The notes: generated from the sequence alone by a model not told the origin. Positions 1 to 7,547 are shown, counted from the first letter of the stretch. The stretch is 22,203 nt of DNA from Alphaproteobacteria bacterium (GCA_030432815.1 JAUILB010000010.1:1-22203), one strand, 5' to 3'. Program-made: numbers and translations.

Positions 1-401
1 CCGATCAGAACTCTGGCTTTATTGTGCCTGAGCATTCTATCTGTTATTTTTTGAAGTGATCGCCCAAGGATATTGGCATTCACAGGACGGCTTATTTCAA
101 AAAAATTGGCGGCAAGCTGTGCCGTTTCCTGTGTATAAGCACTTTTAAGACGCGGCATTATTTTTTTTGCTTCTTCCCGCTGATCATCATTTTCAATGTG
201 AAGCTGCATTTTGATCGTCATGGTTCCCGCCGGTCGTTTACGTTTATTATACATAGCAACGCTGATCGGTGGGATAATTACAAATTCACTGTCTTCTTCC
301 ACTGGATCATCCCCATTACCAACAGGTGGCGCCGAATTTGCAACTCCAGCAAATAGAAATGATAAAGATAAAAATGTGACAAATACTATCCTAAAAAACA
401 C
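1..401 (-). CDS. FliL-like exported/anchored protein (3' end outside window)
   Basis: An open frame runs on the minus strand from a GTG at 399-401 to the window edge, giving 133 codons and no stop. AGGA sits about 7 nt before the GTG, and the gene starts only 12 nt after the stop of the upstream FlaEY-like gene, so the two are probably co-transcribed. The N-terminus is hydrophobic (FFRIVFVTFLSLSFLFAGVANS), a signal peptide or a single membrane anchor. After an acidic linker comes IIPPISVAMYN, then TMTIKMQLHIENDDQREEAKKIMPRLKSAY-like sequence. This layout (beta strand, acidic turn, helix with 'MPRLK') resembles the C-terminal domain of FliL, the flagellar basal-body protein next to the stator. 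The assignment rests on pattern memory and on the flagellar-like neighbour; similarity is moderate. It could instead be an unrelated periplasmic protein. The C-terminus is not visible. Confidence 0.6.
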   Translation of the reverse strand, partial: MFFRIVFVTFLSLSFLFAGVANSAPPVGNGDDPVEEDSEFVIIPPISVAMYNKRKRPAGTMTIKMQLHIENDDQREEAKKIMPRLKSAYTQETAQLAANFFEISRPVNANILGRSLQKITDRMLRHNKARVLI

Positions 402-412
402 TGCTTTTCCTT

Positions 413-3175
413 TTAAATAATCGTCCCGCCGGTGACAGCAAGAACACGACGTAAACCATCCTGGTACCGTTCCAGTTGTGCCTGCAGATGAGCAGGTGGC
501 GGGCCGTAATTTTTCTTTGCATCTTCAAGAATTTGCGCCCTTAGCGGATCAAACGTAAGTGAACGATGAGCACTTTCGATAACCTTCAATGCGTTTTCAA
601 GCTGGGTAAAAATATATTCGGCTTCCTTACGCGTACTAAATGAAAAGGCATTGTTCAGGTTCAGGGCAAAAACGCCGCCAAGCTTTTCCGGGTCAGTTCC
701 CTGATCTTCACCAAGCGCAAACAATTTCTCTGACGAAAGTATACTGCGCTCCTCAAAGCCCAGTTTTGAGAGTGCATCGCGCCCTGCGGTCCCCGAGATC
801 AGATCAACCTGAGCACCGTTAATAGCTTCAAGTTTAAGGGCGGGCCCGTCATCACCGTAAGTCACGCTGGCTTTCAGGTTTCTTGTCGATAATGCATTTA
901 TCCGGGTTACCAGACGGTCAAAGGTATCGCCTTCTCTGATATCAATTCTGATATTGCGGCCTTCATTTATAGAAACGTAGAAATGATCGCCGGCACGCAG
1001 CGAGGTTTGTGTTTCAATATCCCGGGTTTCCGTTTTATCAATCGTCCCGGATGGAAGACCCAGCTTATCAAGCACGGACGAACCGCTTTCATCCACGGCG
1101 ATCCCCACGGCACCATTATAACCGCCAATTTCGCCGCCTAATTGTTCCTGCCATTCAAGCGTCCCGGTTGCGCCATCAATTTTGGCGGCAAAGCCATCAC
1201 TGACACCCGTTTTACTTTCTCCGCTTAATGTACCAAACGTGGCTCCCGAAACATAAACTTCACTATTGCTGACAGCAATTCCGGACAGACCATCGGTCGC
1301 CGATGTTCCTAGATATGATGTCCAATCCGCTGAAAAATTGCCCCCATTATCGTTCAGTTTGGTTACAAAGCCATCTTTTGCGCCATTATAAGCGTTTGTG
1401 ACCGATCCCCCATTTAAAGAGCCACTTAAAGTGGAACCCGCAATATAAATATCGGAACCCTCCACGACGATGCCGGAAATATCACCCCCAGCCAAATCGC
1501 CAATAGTGTAGGTTGCAAGTACATTGTCCAGGTTGGCAGCATCAATCTTTCTAAGAACTGCACTGCCGTCTTCTTCGCCAATGACCAGAAGGTTTCCATC
1601 AGCTGCAATTGCAATCTGCCTGCCAAAATCATTTGCCGCAGATCCAAACTGGGTTGTTTCCAACACGGTACCGCTGCTGCCACCAAGCTTGACGACAAAT
1701 GCATCTGTACCACCATAATTTGTGGTTGATGGGTTTAATTGTCCCTGTACATTACCGGTAAAATAAACATCCCCGTTTCCATCCACCGCAAGGCCGCTTG
1801 CCTGATCGGTTGAAATTGTATCAAGCTGTTGTGTCCATAATTCTTCACCGTCTGACGCAAATTTGCTAACGAAACTGTCCGTTCCGGCGAACACGTCAGC
1901 GGCGACCAGTTCCTCATTGGTCTTGCCGGCAATGATCACATTATCATCAGCATCCACGGCAATCGCAAATGATTCCGCTTCGTCGCTTGCCCCCAGCAGG
2001 CGCGACCATAAAAGATTACCTACAGAATCATATTTGGACAGAAACACATCGCTTGTCTGCGCACCATTTATCTGTCCGGAAAAATCGCCTTCGGTTGTCC
2101 CCACAACATAGCTGTTACCCTGGCTGTCAATTTGAACCGCCGTCGGTGTGGTTTCATATTTTAGCGTTGTGGATAGGGTTTCTTCTTCGCCTTCAGTAGC
2201 AGGTATAACAAAGCCGTTGCTGTCAACACCTGCTATTTCGTGGCTGTAGGACTTTAAAATTCCGCTGCCATCCAGATTTCTAAATTCGCTAATAGTTCCC
2301 GTTGTTGGCGCACCAAACGCACTGGATTTTGTCGTCCCTGCTATAATCAGAGTAGGATCAGCCACCGCCGCCGTAAGGGTAATTTGTTCAATACCGTCCA
2401 CATTGAATTTAAAACCAAATTTGCCATCTTCAAACTCTTCGATACTGACCCGTGTTTTATAGGTGCTTTCAGTATAACCATTTTCATTTATAAAATTATT
2501 CTCACTGATCTTTGTGTTGATCAGATCCTTGATGCTTGTAAGTGACACCGTACCGCTTATTTCAGAAAGATCGATGATAAAATCATCTCCTTGCGAAAAC
2601 CCGTCAGAAATATTAAGGGTAAATACTTCATCGCCATTTAAATTTGAAAGCGCCGCTGTTTGGCTCACCGCGATGATGCCGCCTTCCACATCACGGTCAT
2701 TTTTACCAAGTGCTGCCGTTGAAGTGACATATGATTTCTTTTCACCGGCAAGTAAAATCAGCTTATCCAGTTCCGCCTGTTTTACATAATTATCAACCTG
2801 TGAAAGTCCTGTTTGAAACTGGGTACTAAGGCTTGATATTAACGATAAAGGTGTCGTATTCGATGATGCATATTCCGCAATGGTACGAAGATCACTTAGC
2901 GCCGCATAAAGGGTAAAGAGCGCCTTGTTGTCCTTATCAAAGCCTGCCTCTTTAACGGCACTGGTATTTTCGTTAATAAAATTTGTTTTATTTCTGATTT
3001 GGTTAAAACGGCGGGTAAGTGATCGGTCATCTTCTTCCGCCCAGGGCGTAATTATAGCAGGGCCACGGCTCGCAAGAGCGCTTGAACCAAAGCTGCTTGT
3101 TCCTATTCCATTTGATGCATTAAACTGGCTTCCCAAAAGGGTAACATCAAGGCTGATAATGTTAAAGTCGACCAC
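413..3175 (-). CDS. FlaEY-like flagellar accessory protein with SBBP beta-propeller
   Basis: This 920-aa protein starts at GTG 3173-3175; an in-frame TAG lies three codons upstream, which rules out a longer form. No signal peptide is visible, as expected for proteins exported by the flagellar system. Residues 50-150 are helical and polar. Residues 175-290 form a beta-rich segment like flagellin/hook IN domains. Residues about 345-695 hold six clear SBBP-type repeats and a degenerate seventh, each built as 'AVD..GNvYvaG.t.g...g..DaFvsKld..G.llW...lG', which fits a seven-bladed propeller. The propeller is flanked by VLDKLGLPSG (701-710) and ALSKLGFEER (801-810), a motif typical of hook-cap and flagellin-associated proteins. 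The C-terminal 100 residues are helical, as in flagellin-family proteins. The architecture matches proteins annotated 'regulatory protein FlaEY' in alphaproteobacteria, implicated in Caulobacter flagellin production. The name is from memory, so it is tentative. The FliL-like gene follows 12 nt downstream. Confidence 0.75.
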   Translation of the reverse strand: MVDFNIISLDVTLLGSQFNASNGIGTSSFGSSALASRGPAIITPWAEEDDRSLTRRFNQIRNKTNFINENTSAVKEAGFDKDNKALFTLYAALSDLRTIAEYASSNTTPLSLISSLSTQFQTGLSQVDNYVKQAELDKLILLAGEKKSYVTSTAALGKNDRDVEGGIIAVSQTAALSNLNGDEVFTLNISDGFSQGDDFIIDLSEISGTVSLTSIKDLINTKISENNFINENGYTESTYKTRVSIEEFEDGKFGFKFNVDGIEQITLTAAVADPTLIIAGTTKSSAFGAPTTGTISEFRNLDGSGILKSYSHEIAGVDSNGFVIPATEGEEETLSTTLKYETTPTAVQIDSQGNSYVVGTTEGDFSGQINGAQTSDVFLSKYDSVGNLLWSRLLGASDEAESFAIAVDADDNVIIAGKTNEELVAADVFAGTDSFVSKFASDGEELWTQQLDTISTDQASGLAVDGNGDVYFTGNVQGQLNPSTTNYGGTDAFVVKLGGSSGTVLETTQFGSAANDFGRQIAIAADGNLLVIGEEDGSAVLRKIDAANLDNVLATYTIGDLAGGDISGIVVEGSDIYIAGSTLSGSLNGGSVTNAYNGAKDGFVTKLNDNGGNFSADWTSYLGTSATDGLSGIAVSNSEVYVSGATFGTLSGESKTGVSDGFAAKIDGATGTLEWQEQLGGEIGGYNGAVGIAVDESGSSVLDKLGLPSGTIDKTETRDIETQTSLRAGDHFYVSINEGRNIRIDIREGDTFDRLVTRINALSTRNLKASVTYGDDGPALKLEAINGAQVDLISGTAGRDALSKLGFEERSILSSEKLFALGEDQGTDPEKLGGVFALNLNNAFSFSTRKEAEYIFTQLENALKVIESAHRSLTFDPLRAQILEDAKKNYGPPPAHLQAQLERYQDGLRRVLAVTGGTII

Positions 3176-3199
3176 TTTTTTCTACTCTGACTTCTTCAG

Positions 3200-3215
3200 A
3201 TATGAACGTTCATAT
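3200..3215. promoter_or_regulatory. 16-bp perfect palindrome upstream of the FlaEY-like gene
   Basis: ATATGAACGTTCATAT is a perfect 16-bp palindrome. It begins 25 bp upstream of the GTG start of the minus-strand gene, inside the 195-bp divergent region shared with yggT. Its position and symmetry suit a dimeric repressor or activator. The binding protein is unknown. Confidence 0.4.
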
Positions 3216-3224
3216 AACAGATTA

Positions 3225-3239
3225 GTAAGGATTAGTTAA
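3225..3239 (-). promoter_or_regulatory. Possible CtrA-like site (TTAA-N7-TTAC)
   Basis: Read on the minus strand, the sequence is TTAA-N7-TTAC, one base away from the CtrA consensus TTAA-N7-TTAA. CtrA controls flagellar genes in many alphaproteobacteria, and this lies 50-64 bp upstream of a flagellar-like gene. Such short AT-rich matches are common in this DNA, so the call is weak. Confidence 0.2.
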
Positions 3240-3331
3240 CAAATTATCTATTTTTGGCTTAATTAGATGCTTTTGGAGGGAGTTTTTTCAACAATCTATT
3301 GAAAGATGAGCTTCAGGCAATTACATCTAAC

Positions 3332-3353
3332 AGTAATTATTTTTTGAATTACT
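3332..3353 (+). repeat. Inverted repeat before yggT ribosome-binding site
   Basis: AGTAATT and AATTACT are perfect 7-bp arms around an 8-nt T-rich loop. The structure ends directly at the AGGGA of yggT. In RNA it would be a weak AT hairpin next to the Shine-Dalgarno sequence. A regulatory role is possible but unproven. Confidence 0.3.
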
Positions 3354-3370
3354 AGGGATGGACAATAATT

Positions 3371-3670
3371 ATGGGTAATTTTGCTTATTTACTCGCCGAT
3401 CTTGTTATGGGCCTGTCAAGCCTAATTTCTTTTTTACTTCTGATTTATATAATTTTCAGCCTTCTTATTTCTTTCGGGGTTGTAAATACATATAATCAGT
3501 TCGTGTCCATTGTTTACGGCTCACTTTATAAACTTTTTGAACCCATATTAGGCCCCATAAGAAATGCACTGCCCAATCTCGGCGGCATTGATTTTTCACC
3601 AATAGTTGTTTTTTTCGCGCTGCGTTATCTTACACCGTTTATTGCAGAAGCCATAATTCGCCTTGCTTAA
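3371..3670 (+). CDS. YggT family integral membrane protein
   Basis: This is a 99-aa protein with two hydrophobic stretches (about residues 5-40 and 70-97) around a conserved loop. The loop has the YggT signature: YKLFEPILGPIRNALP followed by GGIDFSPIVV, which matches the family pattern EP.L.P.R...P..GG.D.SP. YggT proteins are small inner-membrane proteins linked in different bacteria to osmotic stress and cell-division-associated functions; no enzymatic activity is established. An AGGGA sequence lies upstream of the ATG, just after a small inverted repeat at 3332-3353. folD follows after 24 nt on the same strand, so they likely form an operon. In many alphaproteobacteria a DUF167 (YggU) gene accompanies this pair; none is present here. 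Confidence 0.9.
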   Translation: MGNFAYLLADLVMGLSSLISFLLLIYIIFSLLISFGVVNTYNQFVSIVYGSLYKLFEPILGPIRNALPNLGGIDFSPIVVFFALRYLTPFIAEAIIRLA

Positions 3671-3694
3671 ATACGATATCCATAGGACCAAATA

Positions 3695-4576
3695 ATGACC
3701 GCATCTATTATCGATGGCAAAGCATTCGCCGCAAATTTAAAAGAAGAAATCGCCCGTAAAGTTCGGATCCTGAAAGAACTACATGGATTAATCCCGGGTC
3801 TTGCCGTTGTGCTTGTTGGTGAAGACCCCGCCAGTCAGGTCTACGTCCGCAATAAAAACAAATCCACCATTGCAGCGGGAATGAACAGTTTCGAATATCT
3901 TATGAAAGATGATGTCAGCGAAGCTGATTTGATCACAAAGGTAAAAGAGCTAAATGACGACCCTGCCGTTCATGGCATACTGGTTCAGCTTCCGTTACCA
4001 AAACATATCAACGAAGCAGCGGTTATTGAAACCATTGCTCCGGAAAAAGATGTCGATGGCTTTCATGTGATCAATTCCGGTCTTCTGGCCACGGGTGGAG
4101 ATGGCATGGTTCCCTGTACGCCGCTTGGCTGCATTATGATGCTTAAGGATCAGCTTGGCAGTTTAAGCGGTCTTGATGCCGTGGTGGTTGGTCGTTCAAA
4201 TATCGTTGGAAAGCCAATGGCGCAGTTATTGCTTAATGAAAGTTGCACTGTAACCATCGCCCACAGCCGAACAAGAAACCTGGCAGAGGTCGTTGGCAGG
4301 TCAGATATTGTTGTTGCTGCCGTCGGTGTGCCAGAACTGGTTAAAGGAGACTGGATTAAAGAAGGCGCAACAGTTATCGATGTCGGCATTAACCGCATCG
4401 AAAAAGACGACGGAAAAACCAAACTTGTTGGTGATGTTGAATTTGACAGTGCCGTGTTGCGTGCTGGTGCAATTACACCCGTTCCCGGTGGCGTTGGACC
4501 AATGACTATCGCAGTACTTCTTAAGAATACAGTAACAGCAGCATGTCGTCAGGCCGGCATAGACGAGCCTACTTAA
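3695..4576 (+). CDS. folD: Bifunctional methylenetetrahydrofolate dehydrogenase/cyclohydrolase FolD
   Basis: FolD interconverts 5,10-methylene-THF, 5,10-methenyl-THF and 10-formyl-THF with NADP in the cytoplasm, feeding purine and fMet synthesis. The protein is 293 aa, close to the 288 aa of E. coli FolD. Catalytic Tyr50 and Lys54 lie in SQVYVRNKNKS at the same numbers as in E. coli. Further signatures are VHGILVQLPLP, EKDVDGFH, PCTPLGC, the Rossmann loop VVGRSNIVGKPMAQLLL, TVIDVGIN, VGDVEF and the C-terminal TPVPGGVGPMTIAVLLKNT. The ATG at 3695 follows AGGA at 7 nt spacing. yggT lies 24 nt upstream. The downstream MATE gene begins after 73 nt and could share the transcript. Nothing is truncated or unusual. 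Confidence 0.97.
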   Translation: MTASIIDGKAFAANLKEEIARKVRILKELHGLIPGLAVVLVGEDPASQVYVRNKNKSTIAAGMNSFEYLMKDDVSEADLITKVKELNDDPAVHGILVQLPLPKHINEAAVIETIAPEKDVDGFHVINSGLLATGGDGMVPCTPLGCIMMLKDQLGSLSGLDAVVVGRSNIVGKPMAQLLLNESCTVTIAHSRTRNLAEVVGRSDIVVAAVGVPELVKGDWIKEGATVIDVGINRIEKDDGKTKLVGDVEFDSAVLRAGAITPVPGGVGPMTIAVLLKNTVTAACRQAGIDEPT

Positions 4577-4649
4577 GATTTCGCCAAAATATTATTTGCT
4601 TAATTAACGAATTCATGTACCTCTGTACGCAATATGGTATGAGGGCCAC

Positions 4650-6104
4650 ATGAGCACGCTTGAAACACATTATGAAAAATGGAATAAGGAAAGGGTAAAA
4701 AGACAGTTTTCACAGCTGGTTATCTTATCTATTCCTATTATTTTACAGCGGCTTGGTATCATGACTCTCGGCATAGTTGATACGGCGATGGTTGCGCGTT
4801 ATTCCACCACAGAAGTGGCCTTTCAGGGAATTGCCAATACGGCGATTGGGTCAACGCTTATTGTCGCCCTCATTGGACTTTTGATGGGAACGATGGTTCT
4901 TACATCAAATGCTTATGGCGCCCGGGATTATAAGCGCTGTGGTCGCATATGGAGACGTTCTATACCCTATAGTATCGCAATGGGTATGTTCGGTTTTTTA
5001 ATCTGCCTTTTTGGTGAGCCTATTTTACTGATGCTTGGTCAAACAGATGTAATATCAAAAGGAGGTGGTGAAGTAGCACAGGTTCTTTCATTTGGTATTT
5101 TAATGGTCGGACCAATGCTTGCATCACAATTTTTTCTCGAAGGCATCAACCGCCCTTTGCCAGGTATGATTTTAATGTTTATTGCCAATATTCTAAATGT
5201 CGGTCTTAACTGGATGCTGGTTTACGGACATATGGGATTTGATCCGATGGGTGCCGTGGGTTCTGCATGGGCCACAACAATCATCAGAACATTTCTGGCA
5301 ATTGCTCTTTTTGCCTATATATTTACCCAGCTTGACCGCGAAAAATACGGTATCTTTGAAAAAATAGATATGAAATGGGCGATATGGAAAAAACAACGTC
5401 ATATCGGTTATGCGGCCGGCTTTACCAATATTATTGAACATGTTGGCTTTGCAACACTTTATGTTTTTGCAGGTTTTATCGGCACAATCAGCCTAGGCGC
5501 TTTATCGATAGCCTTTACCGTTTTCGGGGTGCCTTTCATGATTTGTTATGGTGTCGCAGGTGCAACATCCGTGCGGGTGGGGATCGCCATGGGAAGGGGC
5601 GATTATCATGATATGGCATTGGCCGGTATATGTGGCCTGGCTTTCAATGCTATGATTTGTATCCCGCTAATGATGGTACTTTATTTTTTCCCTGACATGA
5701 TAGCAAATATGTTTAGTCGGGACATGTTACTGGTTGCGGCAACGATACCGCTAATGACACTTTCTGCATGGATGCTCATTCTTGATACAGCGCAAACCGT
5801 TATGGGCAATGCCCTTCGCGGCGCACAGGATATATGGATGCCCGCTATTTTTTATATCTTCTGTTATAGCCTTGTTATGATCCCACTTGCCGCATTTATG
5901 ACCTTTCAGGAAACCTATCAGGCAGTCACCGTCTTTGGTCTGACGCTGCTTACATTAAAAGAACCCATTACAATCGGGCTTGGGCACGGAACCACAGGCT
6001 TGATCGAATGCATAATAGTTGCTAGCTTCTTATCACTCATTTTATTAAGTGCACGCTTCTTTTATTTGACGCTTATAAAAAAACGAACCCATGAGAACGG
6101 ATAA
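4650..6104 (+). CDS. MATE family efflux transporter
   Basis: This is a 484-aa polytopic membrane protein with about 12 hydrophobic segments, the size and pattern of MATE antiporters, which export cationic compounds in exchange for Na+ or H+. Near the N-terminus, ILSIPIILQRLGIMTLGIVDTAMVARYSTTEVAFQGIA is the typical MATE opening helix pair. The second half repeats it, with GALSIAFTVFGVPFMICYGVAGATSVRVG, showing the inverted two-lobe design. A late segment, ILDTAQTVMGNALRGAQDIWMPAIF, is also characteristic. GAGGG precedes the ATG by 5 nt. The 3' end overlaps the acyltransferase gene by 14 bp, so translation is probably coupled. Substrate cannot be read from sequence. The partner suggests either a drug exporter that happens to be next to plsC or a lipid-related function; the latter is speculation. 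Confidence 0.93.
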   Translation: MSTLETHYEKWNKERVKRQFSQLVILSIPIILQRLGIMTLGIVDTAMVARYSTTEVAFQGIANTAIGSTLIVALIGLLMGTMVLTSNAYGARDYKRCGRIWRRSIPYSIAMGMFGFLICLFGEPILLMLGQTDVISKGGGEVAQVLSFGILMVGPMLASQFFLEGINRPLPGMILMFIANILNVGLNWMLVYGHMGFDPMGAVGSAWATTIIRTFLAIALFAYIFTQLDREKYGIFEKIDMKWAIWKKQRHIGYAAGFTNIIEHVGFATLYVFAGFIGTISLGALSIAFTVFGVPFMICYGVAGATSVRVGIAMGRGDYHDMALAGICGLAFNAMICIPLMMVLYFFPDMIANMFSRDMLLVAATIPLMTLSAWMLILDTAQTVMGNALRGAQDIWMPAIFYIFCYSLVMIPLAAFMTFQETYQAVTVFGLTLLTLKEPITIGLGHGTTGLIECIIVASFLSLILLSARFFYLTLIKKRTHENG

Positions 6105-6837
6105 CAAAAAAAAACTGACTTTATCTATCGTTTTACGGTCACTTATTTATAATTGTCTTTTTTATAGTACAGTTACTTTTGCCATTGTGTTTCTTTTAGC
6201 ACCCCTTTCACTTTTCAAATCGCCTAAACCAATGAGGAATGCAATCCTCGGAACAATTAATTTCCTAATATGGTCTTTCGATAAGATTGCAGGTGTCAAA
6301 ATCATTGAAAAAGGAATTGAACATGTGCCTAAAGAGAAGGGGTTTATATATTGTAGTAAACATATGAGTAATATGGATGCGCTGGTTCTTTACAGAAGAT
6401 CACCAAATCTTTCTGCGCTGGCCAAAAAAGAACTTTTTCAGGTTCCGCTGTTAAATCTCGTCTTTAGGAAAATGGGCGTTATGGCAATTAATCGCGGCGC
6501 AGGTGAGGCACAAAAGCAAACACCCGGCATTGCCAAAGAGCTCGCCAAACGTAAAATTCCCATGATTATTTTCGCAGAAGGAACGCGCACTGTTGTTGGT
6601 GAAAGACGGCCACTAAAATCAGGTGTTTATTTTTACCAGAAAATAGAAGACCTTGATGTTATTGTCGTAGCGCATAATTCCGGTGTAGCCTGGCCAAAAA
6701 AATCCTGGATAAAATGGCCCGGCACGATGATATTTGAGTATTTTCCGGCAATGCCAAAGGGATTACCCAAAGAAGATTTTATGAAAGAAATTGAAAAACG
6801 TATGTTAGACCGTAGTGAGGCTTTATTCGAGTTGTAA
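6091..6837 (+). CDS. 1-acyl-sn-glycerol-3-phosphate acyltransferase (PlsC family)
   Basis: This 248-aa protein belongs to the PlsC/LPLAT family, which acylates lysophosphatidate to phosphatidate at the inner membrane. An N-terminal hydrophobic helix covers residues 11-42. The catalytic HX4D motif is KHMSNMD (His91, Asp96). The acceptor-binding motif is FAEGTRT (162-168), a variant of the usual FPEGTRS. A third motif, MAINRGAG, is at 131-138. The length is normal for single-domain PlsC. The ATG lies inside the end of the MATE gene (14-bp overlap, different frame) and has no strong Shine-Dalgarno sequence of its own, which supports translational coupling. It could be the main PlsC or a paralogue acting on other lysolipids. 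Confidence 0.93.
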   Translation: MRTDNKKKLTLSIVLRSLIYNCLFYSTVTFAIVFLLAPLSLFKSPKPMRNAILGTINFLIWSFDKIAGVKIIEKGIEHVPKEKGFIYCSKHMSNMDALVLYRRSPNLSALAKKELFQVPLLNLVFRKMGVMAINRGAGEAQKQTPGIAKELAKRKIPMIIFAEGTRTVVGERRPLKSGVYFYQKIEDLDVIVVAHNSGVAWPKKSWIKWPGTMIFEYFPAMPKGLPKEDFMKEIEKRMLDRSEALFEL

Positions 6838-6846
6838 ATAATCTTT

Positions 6847-6866
6847 TTGTACAGTATATTGAACAA
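6847..6866. promoter_or_regulatory. Candidate operator upstream of XRE-cupin gene
   Basis: TTGTACAGTATATTGAACAA is an imperfect palindrome: 16 of 20 positions match its own reverse complement. It contains TATATTGAACA at 6855-6865, an 11-mer element that recurs twice before kbl. It starts 10 nt after the plsC stop and ends 19 nt before the regulator ATG, which suits autoregulation. Confidence 0.45.
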
Positions 6867-6885
6867 AATAGGATTAAAATTTGAA

Positions 6886-7461
6886 ATGAACCAGCCTGCG
6901 CCACCGGATATTGCGACAACGATTAAAGAGCTTAGATCTGCACGTTCACTTACACTCGATCAGTTAGCAGCAGCCAGTGGTATTTCAAAATCGATGCTTT
7001 CGCAAATCGAACGTAACAAAACAAATCCGACAGTTGGGACGCTCTGGAGCCTTACGCAGGCGTTAGGTATTGATATTGCCGACCTTCTTGGAACAGGGTC
7101 CAAAGTAAAAACACCCGGAAGCCAGATTTCTACGATGAAGGCACATCAGACACCCGAAATACAAAGCGCGGACGGCAAGTGCACCTTAAGGATTTTAGGC
7201 CCTCATAACCTTGTATCACGCATGGAATGGTACGAAGTGAATTTGGAAAAGGGGGGCATACTGGATTCTGATCCTCATACAGCAAATACAGTTGAACATA
7301 TTACCATTTTAGACGGTGCAGTGACCATTTCAACCGGCGATGATACAGATATTTTACAAAAAGGCGATACAGCAAGATACGCGGCAGATGTACGTCATTC
7401 TATAAAAAACCATACAAATGCCGATGCTAGGGCAATGTTGATCGTTTATACACCGGGTTAG
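6886..7461 (+). CDS. XRE-family HTH / cupin transcriptional regulator
   Basis: This is a 191-aa regulator with two domains. Residues 9-66 form an XRE-type helix-turn-helix with LTLDQLAAASGISKSMLSQIERNKTNPTVGTLWSLTQALGI. Residues about 120-190 form a cupin-2 beta-barrel, with VEHITILDGAVTISTGDD, QKGDTARYAADVRHSIKN and a C-terminal AMLIVYTP. XRE-cupin proteins usually sense a small metabolite through the cupin and repress or activate nearby catabolic genes. I chose ATG 6886 over an in-frame TTG at 6847 because AGGA lies 12 nt before the ATG, the TTG has no Shine-Dalgarno sequence, and the TTG falls inside the palindromic candidate operator. kbl and tdh lie directly downstream on the same strand, so threonine, glycine or 2-amino-3-ketobutyrate metabolism is the likely target. 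That role is inference. Confidence 0.92.
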   Translation: MNQPAPPDIATTIKELRSARSLTLDQLAAASGISKSMLSQIERNKTNPTVGTLWSLTQALGIDIADLLGTGSKVKTPGSQISTMKAHQTPEIQSADGKCTLRILGPHNLVSRMEWYEVNLEKGGILDSDPHTANTVEHITILDGAVTISTGDDTDILQKGDTARYAADVRHSIKNHTNADARAMLIVYTPG

Positions 7462-7481
7462 TTTCGTTAAGTGCAACATGT

Positions 7482-7522
7482 TAGTTTATTATATTGGACA
7501 TTATGTCCTTTATATTGTACAA
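7482..7522. promoter_or_regulatory. Two candidate operator copies upstream of kbl
   Basis: TATATTGGACA (7490-7500) and TATATTGTACA (7511-7521) are direct copies spaced 21 bp, two helical turns, so both face the same side. Aligned over 20 bp to the palindrome before the regulator gene, they match at 14 and 15 positions. Between them, GGACATTATGTCC (7496-7508) is a perfect inverted repeat around one base. This is the likely control region of kbl-tdh. Confidence 0.45.
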
Positions 7523-7547
7523 ATGCGTTATTGCATATTTAAATAAT

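Noticed and set aside
211..420. Plus-strand open frame of 69 codons
   Set aside because: It runs antisense to the signal-peptide-bearing FliL-like frame, which has a ribosome-binding site and operon context; the plus frame resembles nothing.
2925..3239. Plus-strand open frame of 104 codons across the FlaEY-like 5' end
   Set aside because: Overlaps the start of a well-supported minus gene and has no ribosome-binding site or motif.
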